Shown here piece after piece: positions 1 to 12,336 of a stretch of 64,000 bases of DNA. Location of the stretch: positions 1 through 64,000 of the forward strand of contig CANTFL010000123.1 of assembly GCA_947650285.1 (NCBI GenBank), written 5' to 3'. This stretch comes from Hyaloperonospora brassicae (lineage: Eukaryota; Oomycota; Peronosporomycetes; Peronosporales; Peronosporaceae). The translations under genes were made by a program, and so were the position numbers. Position 1 is the stretch's first letter, and every line of letters starts with the position of its first letter. Under the pieces are notes generated by a model. That model had not been told where the DNA came from. It made no database searches and worked only from the letters and a program-made list of their open reading frames with translations.

Positions 1-3000
1 GTGCCATATGTTATAAAGGACACCCCTCTTGAAGCCAAGCTCAGTATCTATTGCCATGGAAATGTACCCGGCTACCACCGCTTGCACCACGACGTTATTT
101 GCAAGATGCATATCCAATCGAAAAAATGACTCAAAATCCATCATGTGATCTATTGTAAACGTCGTGTGCTGCGTCGATACTGAGTCAACTAGCCATACTT
201 CTTTTTTGCTTTTTCTTTTACTATCAAAAAACTGGTATTGTCCGAATCTATCTTCAACCTGCGCGACGCATTTTCGAAGCGGTCTCTTTCACTTCGCTTT
301 ATTATTTTCGCACCTAAATATGACAATTTAGTGACCTGTGTATTCAGTATTGTGACACAATTTTGCCTTTCGCGCATGTCGCCCTCCATTGCGATTGGTG
401 CGAATGCTTGTCATGAACGCTAGGCCTTAACCGCGCGCAGATTCGTAGTTCCTTTTGATTTTTTAATTTCTCTCCACATCTTCATGCATTATCCGAAACT
501 CACAAATATTTGCGAAAACGAGTCGGCATGCTAATCCGACACCGTGGTGGTACGACTTGCTCAGGGAATTAAGAAGCGTGATAACCAAGTAGTACTAGCT
601 AGCTAGAGTGTTAACCGCATTGAGATGCTTCATCATAGTCTTGATTTTTTAATGTTGGTTGAAACGTCCTCACCTACGCCCACCTTCGTCGTGAAAAAGT
701 GTCGACGAAGATATGAAATATTTTCCAGGGCTTTCCATTGGAAAACTCTTATGATCTTTACCACGCATTGTAGCGTTCCAATCACCAAATATACCAATGG
801 AAGCTGATATTCTTCCATCGCGGCAAATAATATTATTCGCGCTCTGCGCGACTTCCTTTTAAACGTCTCTTTAATGTAGTGATCCAGCTTGATCTCAGCA
901 CTTGTTACTTCTCATTGGTCGAACTATTGCAGCACATTCGAAATCAAACTTGCATTCGTGAAAGTCCGTTCCTTACAACTTTTCTATGCAACCGCATTTT
1001 TTCAAAGAGGCGTCTAGCCTAAAAGTAAAGTGTACGTCATCACCTGCAAAAGCGGGATTCGAGGTCAACCCTTAAGCAACATAAGCTAAGCACTTGATAA
1101 TAAAATCAAAAGTGAACCTCATTCGGTACTAAATTGGCAATACCCGATTCCCAATTTAAGTCTACTGTATTTTATGATTCATGTTCAATTGACAAATCGC
1201 ATTTACGGATCGATTAGGCGCGTTGGAGGTATTGGAATATCGATCATCACTGACTATTAGAGATTCCTCCAGTAATCGCTACGTCGCGCGTCACGCATCC
1301 TATAGTGGCGCGTAATCAATCGCTACGTTCCATATTACTATTGTCAAAACGCGCATTTTAATTATTTTTTCTGGTCGAGACGCGTCTTCGACAAGTCTTA
1401 TTACATATCAAAAGACTTTTGAGCGCGTCGACACGGCTGAGTTGGGAGGTAGTCCTCCCTAGGACCGAATAAAGTAATCAACAAATGTCTGACAGCATTG
1501 AGCCAATGATATATAGGTTGGATTTATTTCCTCAGGCGGCTGGCTCAATTTTTTACCGCGAACTTGGTCGGGTACGTTTCTGAATCCTACGGCCTTCTCT
1601 AGCTGATTAATTAATCAATGCTCCACATCCTATGCATCCAATATTGCATGCGCTTATCTTATATATATTACAAATACAATGACGGTTGTTGTTGTATCCT
1701 TGATGCCTAAGTAATAGATGTTGATTTAGGTGAGCTCAGTGCAATCCATATTTTCACCTTATTACGTCTCGTTCAATATTCAATTAAATCATTTATTAAC
1801 ATCCCACTTTAGTGGCACCCACATAGTGTTTTGAAATAAGGTACACGCAGAATTATAGGACGTATATTCTTCTGCGTTATGTCAATGTAGTTTTACCTAT
1901 TGCGATCATCGCAATCATCGAATCGCTTCGATTCAAGTAACTAGATTCGAATCCACCCATCATTACAAGAATCACTGTCACTGTACTGGTCATTTGGGCT
2001 GCGCTCAAATGAGTAAGATCGACTGGAGCCAAAAGAAAAGTCATTTAATTAGTCAGATGGCCTGAACATCTGCTCGTTCATAGTGCTACAATCGCCACCA
2101 CGACAATATTTTGAGTCATCGCCTCGGAAACCCAAGTTTACTTTAATTGTTAGCAGACGACTCTGACTCCGACGAATCATTATCCACAATAACAGGTTAC
2201 CTTTAGCTCGGATATATTGTTGCTCTTATTACTTGGTCCCGCAATTGATGCAGCGGCCGCTCTAGCTACACATGATTTATTTTCTCATACGACAGCAAAT
2301 GGGCTGTTGTGGGATACCCGGTATTGAATAAAAATACCACATCCAGCTGCTATGCCTTTTATTATCACATCAATATCCGGAAGCATATGCTCAGACGAGT
2401 AGTAGTCACAACTTTGCTTGCACACGGCATGCACTAATTCATCATGCGATGGTGATCGTTGATTTATAGGGTTCGATTAACATGTTCCATACTTCCTATT
2501 TCGATCTTTAACGGGGTGACTCGGTCATTCAAACGTTTTTGAATGGGTCACTGAAGTGACTGATTATCAAGGGGTTGGTGTAGAGAAATAATTCCATAGC
2601 ATGCTATTAACACCTATATCGGTCAATGGGAATATTATCTGATCCAACGTTATTTCTTTATATTGACCTTGCTAAGTAAATATTGAATACTATAACCATC
2701 GAAGGATATATACGGCATTGCCCCACTCATTGGTCGATATATGTTATTAGGTAAAATGACTTAATCATTAATCACTACTAGAAGCTACGATGGGTGGCGA
2801 GCGAGTAGCTACATTATGTAGTTGTAGTTAATATACATAAAGCAGTACCCAACACAATGTGTATATCATTGTGACCTTCGCTGTAAATAAAAACAGCTCG
2901 TTTTTACCTTGTACGAAGCAAGTTATTTTTGAGACTTTTCTCTCTTTGCACCAGCAGTATTTCTAAAATTTTGAGAAATGACTATAGAGTTGTTCCCTAA

Positions 3001-3718
3001 GTATGTGACGGAGCACGCACCAACACCCCCATTCATATTTATAAAAATAGGCTTTAGCCAATGTCGCAGAGACATATACATGCGATATTTATAAATCCGC
3101 ATTTATAAATATTGATATGACGCTGGATTCTCTCCTCGAGAAGCTTAGAATCGAAGCATTTCACTTATGTCAATACAGCCCCAAACATTACGATACATCT
3201 CCTGATGCCACTGTTTTGTGTTGGGTTAACCCAAAAAGACGAAGTTACATGGTGAGCTTCAGACGCTGAAAAAAAAATCAGTATATAAGCCCTTCTTCAT
3301 AAATTCGGCGATTAAGATGACGCGGAAAAAGGCCTAGATCAAGTAAGCAATGTCAAGACCGCAATTTTAAACTCAATACGCAAACTTTGAGGATCCTGGC
3401 GAATTTGCGCCCGCCATTTCGATTATGCTTCATTTTCACGTGTAGTCTACCTATCTGCGTCAACTACTGGTGTAGAATCGCTGCTGTGCTCCGAAACAAA
3501 TGCACGTCTGCGTTGGCTTGCATCATTCGTAGCTATAAAAACGCATTGTGCCAATATACTTTGTCCGCCAACGCACGGCTTGCTTGCTTCCGACGGGTTT
3601 CACAGCTTTCGCGGACCGTGTTAGGGGCACTCTTTTTTTCGTACAGTCTGCTGAATGATACAAAGCAAAACTTTATTAAGTGCAAAAATAAAGTAGCCGT
3701 GGTAATGCCGCCTCGCAG
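1..3718. other. Gene-poor left flank, no recognisable gene
   Basis: I find no ORF here with a recognisable domain. The longest (3387-3746, 119 codons) has no motif I know and runs across the start of the duplicated segment. The stretch is AT-richer than the transposons. It holds scattered palindromes, notably a 12-bp perfect stem at 3085-3112 made of two ATATTTATAAAT arms. It may be decayed repeat sequence; nothing firmer can be said. Confidence 0.5.
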
Positions 3719-4327
3719 GGCTTTCACACGTTTACTGTCCAAATAACACGAGACATCTCGCGCAGTTACGTTTCTACGACAGGCCCTAATTTCTCAATAC
3801 ATCAACTTCAAACGGCTGAGTAATGCCGTGAGGTGCAATCGCGCCATATACGTTTTCAGGCTACGTTCTACATTCCAGACATCGTCCTTATATATTATAC
3901 GACCGTTTTCAGCCGATGGGAGATTGCTCGATTTCCAAGCATCAGGCCAAGACAGCAACCACTTTTTTCAGCTTTCATGGTGGCTCTAAAATAGCCCTTC
4001 CATTCAAACTAAAAATGATTGACGTATGTTGTCTACACATTGCTACATGTAGCAGTGCATGCCGTTAAACTTACAAATAAACATGGCATTGTGTGAACCG
4101 CCACGACTATCCGGTTTCGTTCGTTCATGAAACCGCAGGGTCTTAAGCTTCTTCTACAGTAGAAACCCTCTTGCTGATTCCATATTCGCTACCAACTCTT
4201 TGTAGCTATTATTGGTTTCGACCCGACGTTGAGCAAGAGAGGTAGACCACGTGACTACCTAACCCCTTCTACCTAATATCTTCGATGCATCGTATTGTTT
4301 CATCCGCCAAATCGTACTAGCTAAGAG
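3719..4327. repeat. Segmental duplication copy 1, left part
   Basis: This stretch matches 49938-50540 in the same orientation. Shared text includes ATCAACTTCAAACGGCTGAG followed by TAATGCCGTGAGGTGCAA, the AGAGGTAGACCACGTGACTA stretch, and a common ending GCTAAGAG. It is the left end of the older host segment that also carries the effector gene. Gypsy element A is inserted exactly at its right edge, duplicating AAGAG. No coding sequence is recognised in it. Confidence 0.85.
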
Positions 4328-4738
4328 TGTAACGGGGCACACCCTTGCGTGAACTTAACGCAAGGGTATCGTGCGCCGACAAGCGTACACGAGGCAACCG
4401 AGGAAGCGGTAGGTAAGACAGAGGCAACAATGTCTTAGGAAAAAGTAGAACTGTTATATTAATATAATTAAGTCTTTAACCACTGTCTCTCTGTTGTACT
4501 TAACTTAACTATACTAATATAACTGAGTGTATGGTGACGTCTCGTCCCCACTCATTGCGCGCGTCTTGCGGCGATTGGTGGGTTGATATCATCAAGATAT
4601 CAACCAATGAGCAGAAGCTTTGGTTGACCCATCAATATAACCACTTTGGTGATATTGTTCAAAGAATAGTCAACATTTCATCCTTTATTGTCAATATCTT
4701 CTAAATGACAATTCCATGTAACGGGCTGCACCGTTACA
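4328..4738 (-). repeat. LTR of element A (3' LTR)
   Basis: Read on the minus strand it starts TGTAACGGG and ends CCCCGTTACA. It pairs with 11926-12336 and has the same length of 411 bp. The minus-strand sequence just outside it is a purine run (ATAGGGGGGTGA), the expected polypurine tract. Conserved internal hairpins (GATATC-centred and AATATCACC/GGTGATATT) recur in all LTRs of the window. Confidence 0.95.
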
Positions 4739-4868
4739 TCACCCCCTATAACTGATAGTCACCGTGTGACTATCGAAAATATGGCGGCCACCCGTTGGGC
4801 ACCATTGGCACAGGGGCACTTGTTGGGTCCGTTCCGTTCACTTTCCTCTTTACCTCGCATAGTTAACA

Positions 4869-6471
4869 TGTCGATGCGGGGTGAATAAAGACCCGCACAG
4901 CCCGCTGCTGTGCCAGCCTCCGCGGCAGACGATTTGTCGTCTGCTGCTCCTTCTTCGCCTGCAGCAATATGTGCTGCAGGTGCACGCGGTATCACACCGC
5001 GTGCGCATGATGACCCTGACATAGAGGTCATCTATTCTGGCGGATCAGACGTATCTGACTCGGAAAAGCCTTTGGAGGCGTCGCGTTCACCTGCGGTGCC
5101 TCATTCATCCACGACACTGCCGGACGTACGGACTCGTGACATGCGTCACAGTCTGTTCGGCAGTGATGATGAGTCTGATGATGAGTATGATTGCTCATCA
5201 TCGTGATCAACTCGTGCTCCTTCGCACGAGCGACTTGACGATGGTGCAAGCCATCGTCATACTAACAACCGTGGTAACGTCAAGGGTACCATTGTGAATC
5301 GTGATGAGTCGAAGCCGTGGCGTTTGCCCGAACGGCTCATCAATAGCCTGTCTCACGAGACAAGCCAACTTCATCGAATACCCTTATTCGATGCGACTGA
5401 GCTCCACGGCTTGAGTTCCAGCTCGAAGAACTTTAGCGCTGAGGAAGAATTTTATCTCGATGTCTTCCTTAGACATCGATGGTACAACAGCAACCAAAAG
5501 CGTGACGAGGCCTCGCTTTTGGCTGCGTGGAACGCGTTCGTCCAAAACGTAAAGAATTTTGGACGAGAAGGGTGGCTCAAGAACCTTTAGGCGACACGTC
5601 TCAGGTTCGAAAAAAAGGCGAACGCCAACCGGTGCTAGGTACCGGTTGCATTGTTTATCGAGTGAGGCAGACATTCCTTGCCTCACATGGGGAGACCCTT
5701 GTGCGAGTTGTGTTGACAACTCGCAGCGTGCACATAGGGATGTGTATTCCCTAAATTCGCCCTGGGGAAGGGCACACATCTCGAGTGAGATGCGTGACGC
5801 GATTGCAAACTTGCAATCCGTCTACAAGCGCCTAGGGCGCGTGTTTACCGATGGGCCCTCGGACCAATCGGATGAGTCTCGTCATACTGGCGGACGAGAC
5901 CTTCAACGTCCATTAACAGCGTGATCGGGGCTCCCAGCTGTTCCAAGATGGTGGATACCCCCGCCACTGGACGAGGTAGCTCGTCCTTGATCCTGAATCG
6001 TCACGGTGATTCAAGATACGCTCCACTAGAAAGCGTTGATCACCGTGAGCATCCACCAAAGGATGTGGTGGAGGAGGAAAGACCTCCTCCAGATGATTCG
6101 TTTCACCATCTCGACCCTTACGAGATGGATCGCGCAATCGATGAATTGCGCGATGACTTGAAGCACGAGCGCGACCGGCGTTACGACCTGTCTGTTTTTT
6201 TGCGGAAGAACCGCAACGATCACGAGGCTGATCGGGCGAGGGATCGCGCCGATTATGCCACAGCGCAGCATCAGGTCGAGCGGGATGTCCGCTCCTATTC
6301 GTCGAGCTGGCGACAGCTCGCGGGGAGATATCTCGGTTGAGTTCCGAGGTATCATATCTGCGCAACCAGACGGATCGTCTGGAGCGCGAACGAAAGAACT
6401 TGATGGATGTTCTTGAACGTGGGGGCTATCTTCATCGGAAGAAGAAGGCTCGTACTGACAGTACGACGTAA
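4869..6471 (+). pseudogene. Opposite-strand ORF of element A, broken copy
   Basis: On the strand opposite to gag-pol, three reading frames together give the family protein. Seen in order are the conserved start region MSMRG, an Ala/Ser-rich acidic N-terminus, RDMRHSLFGSDDES, KPWRLPE, FYLDVFLRHRWYNS, DIPCLTWGDPCASC, and a charged C-terminal helix (IDELRDDLKHERDRRYDLSV). The 3' third (from about 5913) is antisense to the chromodomain and pol tail. Lesions are a TAA right after the start region, an in-frame TGA at 5205-5207 and frameshifts near 5590 and 5925. Element C carries the same TGA. I recognise no known family. The function is unknown. Confidence 0.75.
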
Positions 6472-7948
6472 GCCTCCCCACGCAAAACGTAGGATGCGTG
6501 CGCATCTTACGTGGCAATTCGAGTGTGTATGCATTGCCCTTGCGATGCAACACTCGAAATGGCCCAATGTACTTCGGCAGTAGTAAACTACTGCCGACAC
6601 TAGTGACTGCATGTCCAGGTAAGTTTACCGTAGACAGTAGTACTAGGTAGTTAACCTCAAATGAAAGAACATTTGCTCTTCCATTCTTGTCTGCGTTCCG
6701 TTTCTGACGGTCCACCGCATTTGCGATGGAGTCCTAAACAAAACGGACTACCGCATATCGAGTCAGCAGGAAGTTCTCTGCTGACTCTTTGTTTTGTCTT
6801 TCAGTGCGCATCGTGCGCACTGCTAAGAGATTGCTCTCTTCTTCAGCGAGGTTGTCTTCTTCCTCGCTGGCATAATCGTTGACGATGCTGAATATACCAG
6901 CATCGTCATCATCATCCGAGTCAATAATAGCGTCATCGCTATTATTGAGGCGATCTTCTTCATCGATGTCGACTTGATCGACATCGGCATCATACGTGAC
7001 GACGTTAGCGTCGACACGTGATGAGCAAGAGCCAAAACGGTTTTTGCTCGAGCGAGTCCCTCCCCCCCTTATCCAAGAGTCACACTCTAGAAGGGTGGGC
7101 ACTCGTGGATGGCGTAGGCCATTCACGTTAAACGGTGTGTGCTGTGTTGAAGCATGCACCGAATTATTGATGGCGAATTCCACCATGGGTAGGAATTCGC
7201 TCCAACTCGGAAACGAGTGGACGTATCCTCGAAGGATCTCTTCGAGGACACGGTTCGCACGTTTCGTCTGACCATCTGTTTCGGGATAGTCAGAAGTTGA
7301 CATCTTCAATCGTTTTCCGAGAGTACGGAACACGGTTTGCTAAAATGCCGCCGTGAACCGAGGGTCACGGTCGGATACGAGTTCACGGGGTAACCCGTGG
7401 AGTCTAAAGACCGCGACGAGAATGACACGAGCACAACCTGGAGCCTTGATCGACTCAGGGACTGCAGCAAGATGGACCATCTTGCTGAATCGGTCAACAA
7501 ACACAAGAATACCATTATTCTTGTGAGCGTCTTCGGGAAAACCGAAGACGAAGTCCATTGAAACGGGCTGCCAGAACTCTGTAGGAACAGGCAGAGGCTG
7601 CAATGGCGCACGGGATGAAGGACTAGGCTTCACCCGTTGACAAACCTCGCAAGCACGTATGTACTTGCGGACAAACTGATACTGGCGTGGCCAGTAAAAG
7701 TCACGACTTACCGTGAGGTAAGTCTTTTCTCTACCACGATGGCCGCTTGTTGGGGCATCGTGACACTCATACATGATGCGTAAACGCCAATCTTCATGAG
7801 CGGGGCCGACGACACGAGGCGTGTCGCCGGCAACAGCTGTATAGTACAGCAATCCGTTGCGTGTCGTATACCGATCCGATGAGGATCGGTACAAAGCCGG
7901 TAAATCCCTCATGGATTTACTGAATGGATTCTCCAGATGATCCATCAA
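5913..7948 (-). pseudogene. Integrase and chromodomain of element A, broken
   Basis: This would be the DDE integrase that inserts the cDNA, followed by a chromatin-reading chromodomain. Visible on the minus strand are a complete HHCC zinc finger ending in CEVCQRVKPSP, the core blocks MDFVFGFPEDA, VSDRDPRF and DGQTKRANRVLEE, then an Asp/Glu-rich insert, GPFRVLHRKGNAYTLELP, and a C-terminal chromodomain with FLVERILNHRDDSGSRTSYL and WRGYPPSWNSWEP. Reading frame is lost at several places (after FTAAF near 7340, around 6730, and before the chromodomain). The typical QTE motif is QTK here, so the catalytic Glu position appears mutated. The chromodomain tail overlaps the opposite-strand ORF. Confidence 0.88.
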
Positions 7949-7960
7949 TCGCAGAAGATC

Positions 7961-10214
7961 CTAATCTTCCGCGTATACCTTTCGTACGTCGTCAAGTAAA
8001 CTTGACGACAAGACACTGACTGACAGTGTCGCAACAGTGGGCAAGGCCTCACTGTTGACTCGGGTCGTTGGTTCGAAGTCCGGCCGACGTGATAACGCAT
8101 CAGCGACGACATTGAGTCGTCCTGGTTTATACTCCATGGAGAAGTTGCACTCCGCGAAGAAAGACAGCCACCTCGCCATCCTTTGCGAGAGGTGTGGACT
8201 GTTTACGGCCGTGCGTAGTGACGCATGATCCTTATAGACGATGAACGGTCTATCTTTCAAGAGATAGACCCGGAACTTAGCCAGTGCATATTTCATGGCA
8301 AGTAGTTCCTTGTCATGCACTGGGTAATTGCGCTCAGCTGCTTGCAGCTAACGCGACTGATAACAGATGACGCGCTCTGCGCCATCTGCATCGAACTGCA
8401 TTAACGCACAGCCGATCGCATAATCGCTGGCGTCGCAGACCACATGAAATGGTCTGTCCTGATCTGCAATCGCCAAGATGGGCGATTGCATCAAGCTTTG
8501 CTTGATACCTTCAAAGGAATTCTGGCACTCAGCGTTCCATGATCACTTGGCATTTATCGTGAGTAACCAAGAAAGATGTACCGTCATCTCGGCGTAGTTG
8601 CGCGAGTACTTGTGCAAGTACGCCGCTAGACCAAGGAACTTCCTTAGTCCCTTGACATCGACTGGTACAGGCCAGTCGGTGATTGCCTTGATCTTTTCGG
8701 GATCGGGGCGTACGCCGGGTTTACCCACGATGCACCGAAGAGGTGGTATTTCGCTAGCCGCGAATATACACTTCTTGAGGTTGGCGTACAACTTATACTT
8801 GCGCATAAGTTGACGAACCTGACGAACGTGAGTTCTGTAAACTTCAACGTCCGTCTTTCCATCCATAGTCGGTCTATGGACGAACACATCGTCGAAGTAA
8901 CTCGTTGCGAAGTCTCTCACCGGTCTCAACAGATTTGTGACACATCTGTTGAATGTTGCAGGGGCATTACTCAGCCCCTGTGGCATCACTAGCCACTCCC
9001 ACAGCATCCCGCTGGGGGCAATCACTGCCGTGAACGGGATGTCCCGTTCACGCATAAGGATCTGATAGAATCCATCCATCAGATCCATGGACGGAAAAGA
9101 TGGTACTCTTTGACATACCGTCTATGATTACGTCCTTCCTCGGTATCGGCGTCTGAGCCGGTACCGTTGCAGCATTCAACTTGTTGAATGCGTGCACTAT
9201 CCGCCACCCTCCTGTGGCCTTTCGCACACAGAAGGTCGGAGAGCTGTGAGGGGATGTTGATTCCCTCACATGGCCCGCTGCTAAGCGATCGGCAAAGAGC
9301 TTGTCGATCGCTAGTACTTGTTCACGAGGCAGTGGCCACTGCTTCATGACACAATACTTCGAGCCCGGTTTGAGCTCGATCTCGTGTCGAGTGTCTTTGT
9401 CCTTAGGCAACTGGCAACGTACGGATTCAGGGAACACATCCCTGAATTCGATCAAATCCTTATACAAAGGATTTGTCTAATATGACTCCCAGGATTGAGA
9501 CGCGTATCGCTCAATCCGAGTCTTCTCATCGAGGACACTTTCGTCCATCGATGAGCTGCTGAGAACCCGTTCGTTCTCAGCATATACTGTTGCCGACCGA
9601 ATATCGACCACATACTCATCCTCCGTGACGAGTATGCAGATCTGCTTGACTTTGCCACTACGCAGATCACGCAAGAACCTTTTCGGTTCTAGCGTTGGCA
9701 ACTGAGTTATCTCCGAAGTTAACTTCGGAGGCACAATCAGATCAAGCTTATAAGCGACTACGCTTGATCCGTCATTAACCAAGACGTTCAACGTCTCGGT
9801 TTCTTCCTGGGAACTTTCTTCCACAGGTTGCTGAGGGCCTGATCCCTCAGCAAGGAACTCTTGAGGAATTCCTTCCTCAAGTACGTGGGGACTTATTCCC
9901 TCGACGTCTTCCGACTGTGGCTGTGCAACCACAGTCAGGCACCGGTCCTCTACGGTCGACTCTCCAGTCGACCTAGGATGTTCATGTTGCCCCTTGGGGG
10001 CAACAGGTTTCTTTCTTCTAAGATGCTGCCCGCTTGGCATGCATCTATGTCCCAGTCCACTCGACTTATTCGAGTGGTGGACCTTCGGCGCAGCATGTAC
10101 TTCTGTACAGTCGCCGGGAGTTTGTTCCACAGTGTAGTGATCAACTATCTTGTGCAGTCGTGCTAACGACCGTACCGAAAGTGAGGCCATCGCACTCACT
10201 CGCAGAACATCCAC
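7961..10214 (-). pseudogene. Reverse transcriptase and RNase H of element A, broken
   Basis: Minus-strand frames cover the linker after protease, the RT fingers (PTFCVRKATGGWRIVHAFNK), palm motifs MDLMDGFYQI, MPQGLSNAPATFNRC and the catalytic box SYFDDVFV (F in place of the usual L/V before DD), then the thumb (GLRKFLGLAAYLHKYSRNYA). RNase H follows with KELLAMKYALAKFRVYLLKD and GRLNVVADALSRRPDF. Frame breaks occur near 9470, 9090 and 8540. An in-frame stop after the QSRQLQA-equivalent (near 8350) also cuts RNase H. The RT start overlaps the end of protease in the +1 frame, as in every copy here. Confidence 0.9.
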
Positions 10215-10681
10215 ACGCTTGTGGACGCTCCAAGATGTTCATCAGATGGCCATCTGATGAACAAGCGGCAGGCATCTTCACGGATCGATGCTGCCAGCTC
10301 ACCCTTGGCTCGTACTTTCTGAGCCAAGGTAATCCCAGGATGACATCAAATTTGTCATCCAGATCTAGTACGATGAAGTCATCATCGTACTGTTCGCCCT
10401 CTAACGTGTAGTGGATTCCTACTACACGTTTCTCAACGGTTATCGATGCGCCTGTTGCAAGGCGCACCGTCATCCTTGTGAGGGGGAATGTCGCGCTCAA
10501 CGAACTTGAGCCTACGACCCTCTAGTGACCGGCGTCGAACAAAGTTGTTCGACGCCCCACAGTCTACTAGGGCACGAAGTGAAAAATCATTTGTCGCTTC
10601 CAACTTCAAGGTGATGAGCGAAACGTCATCACCAGATGCAGAGACACACAATGATTGTGTATCTGGAGCAACTTTCGTCAA
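10141..10681 (-). pseudogene. Retropepsin of element A, frameshifted
   Basis: This is an aspartic protease of the gypsy type that would process the Gag-Pol polyprotein. The active-site loop reads ALVDCGASNNFVRR, with Cys in place of the usual Ser/Thr after the catalytic Asp. The flap side is represented by GIHYTLEGEQYDDDFIVLDL and VILGLPWLRKYEP. A run of five C (four in B and D) breaks the frame at about 10485. The 0-frame ends in DS-stop at AGT TGA, and RT continues in the +1 frame. Confidence 0.88.
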
Positions 10682-10734
10682 GAGATTTGCAAATTCTCTT
10701 GAGGTTGCTGGATCAGTAGGGCGCTCCGCCCCTA

Positions 10735-11875
10735 CTAACCCCGACCATTTTTTGATGGTCCGTCTCGCTGTTGCGAAACCGCAACAGTGCTGGACCCACG
10801 CCTATTGCCCTTTCTGGCAAATGGTCGTCCATTTCGCTCAGTACTGTTTGGTACTGGGCGTGGAGCTCTACACTCGTATGCGTAGTGCCCTAACTTCTGA
10901 CAGCGATTGCACCTCTGAAATCGGTTGTTGTTTGAAGAGCGAGGTCTCTCGCTCTCAACATAGCAGATGTCCATTGGTTCTGGACCTCCGATCTCTTGTC
11001 GTCTCGGTGGACGATAAGAGTTTGAGCTAGCATGAGCCTGTCTCATGCTAAAGTCTTCCTGTTCCACAACTGATATCGCATCTTCCAGCGCATTCAGCTC
11101 AAGGCGGAACAGGTGGCTCCTGACGAGCCCTTCTGCGAGCCCTTGCATGAGCACCGTAATCAACGTGTGTTCATGAACTTGGTTAGCAGTTATACTACTC
11201 GCGAGGAGTCGCATATGTTGTGCGTAAGCGTGCACATCACGCTTACCCTGCTTGAGTTTCAGGAGATCTGAACGAGCCCTGAACTCAGCCCGTGGCGGCT
11301 CAAACGTTTGTCTGAGCCGGGACTTGAAGTCATCTAGCGACCTAAACACATCTGGGTCGCTACTCTCGAGTCCCAGGGACCAAGTTTTGGCATGTCCTGC
11401 CAAGTAAGTTTAGTTTCATTTGCTCATCTTCGACGCGACGAGCCCTTAAGGCTCTGTCGATTTCGAGAAACCACAGTAACAGGGAGTCCTCCGGGACTCC
11501 ACTGTACTTGGAGATGTCAACTTTCATGACTTCGGGACGACGCGCATGCGCCGTCCCGCCCACAGCAGCATGGAATTGCTGCTGTCTCAACAGCTCTGTC
11601 TGTTGAGCACCGAGTTCTCTCAACTGCTCGGCCTGTTGAGAGCCTTGCTGGTGAAGCAAGGCTACTTTCCCCCTTTCGACGACAAGTTCATTCTGAATGA
11701 ACTTGGCTATAGCGGCATGTTGTTGGTCTCTGTCTAGAGACTCCAACATGGCGCTAATGGCGAGTTCGCCTACGGTAGAACTCATTCAATCTACCTCACC
11801 CCATTCGATGTCTCTCAAATGTGTAAACCCTTCACGTGTGGCGTGAAAGGTCTCTTCATCATCCACCATGTTCAT
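10735..11875 (-). pseudogene. Gag of element A, two frames
   Basis: Gag is the nucleocapsid/capsid precursor. Frame 1 holds a coiled N-terminal region rich in Gln (LRELGAQQTELLRQQQFHAA), then KVDISKYSGVPEDSLLLWFL, typical of retrotransposon Gag. Frame 2 continues with the capsid core (SLDDFKSRLRQTFEPPRAEF) and a CCHC knuckle, C-x2-C-x4-H-x4-C in CNRCQKLGHYAYEC. The switch between frames is +1 and lies at the same bases in A, B, C and D. Here the Gln codon lost to TAG in B-D is still intact. A stop precedes the inner Met at 11785. Confidence 0.85.
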
Positions 11876-11925
11876 GGTTAATGATGTGGAGGTAGTTGCT
11901 CGAAGGACTGCAAAGTGCTACCAGG

Positions 11926-12336
11926 TGTAACAGGGCACACCCTTGCGTGAATTTAACGCAAGGGTATCGTGCGCCGACATGCGTACACGAGGCAACCGAG
12001 GAAGCAGTAGGTAAGACAGAGGCAACAATGTTTTAGGGAAAAGTATAACTGTTATATTAATATAATTAGGTCTTTAACCACTGTCTCTCTGTTGTACTTA
12101 ACTTAATCATACTAATCTAACTGAATGTATGAAGACGTCTACTCACCACTCATTGCGCGCGTCTTGCGGCGATTAATGGGTTGATATCGTCAAGATATCA
12201 ACCAATGAGCAGACTCTTTGGTCGACCCATCAATATCACCGCTTTGGTGATATTGTTCAAAGAAAAGTCAACATATATTCTTTATTGTCATTATCCCTCA
12301 AATGACAATTTCCATGTAACGGGCTGCCCCGATACA
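11926..12336 (-). repeat. LTR of element A (5' LTR) with adjacent PBS
   Basis: 411 bp, pairing with 4328-4738. Its outer edge is followed by the target duplication AAGAG (12337-12341). On the minus strand the internal side continues CCTGGTAGCACTTTG (11911-11925). TGGTAGC is complementary to a tRNA 3' end such as initiator-Met (GCTACCA), so this is the likely primer binding site. The last base pairs are mutated (GATACA for GTTACA). Confidence 0.93.

Larger units (their letters stand above)
4328..12336 (-). mobile_element. Gypsy element A, full-length Ty3/Gypsy chromovirus, defective
   Basis: This is an 8009-bp LTR retrotransposon lying on the minus strand. Two 411-bp LTRs (TG...CA ends) bound gag, protease, RT, RNase H, integrase and a C-terminal chromodomain in Ty3/Gypsy order. 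A 5-bp target duplication AAGAG sits at 4323-4327 and 12337-12341. The paralogous locus at about 50538-50550 shows the unoccupied site, which confirms the ends. The LTRs differ at roughly 8% of positions by eye, so this insertion looks older than D. Every coding domain has stops or frameshifts. An opposite-strand ORF lies between the chromodomain and the 3' LTR. Confidence 0.95.

Noticed and set aside
3387..3746. 119-codon plus-strand ORF as a gene
   Set aside because: No motif, no signal peptide, and it runs into the duplicated repeat, where copy 2 does not keep it.
4910..5590. Opposite-strand ORFs dismissed as shadows of pol
   Set aside because: Most of this region lies beyond the end of pol, and the same protein blocks recur in five copies, so I kept it as a feature.
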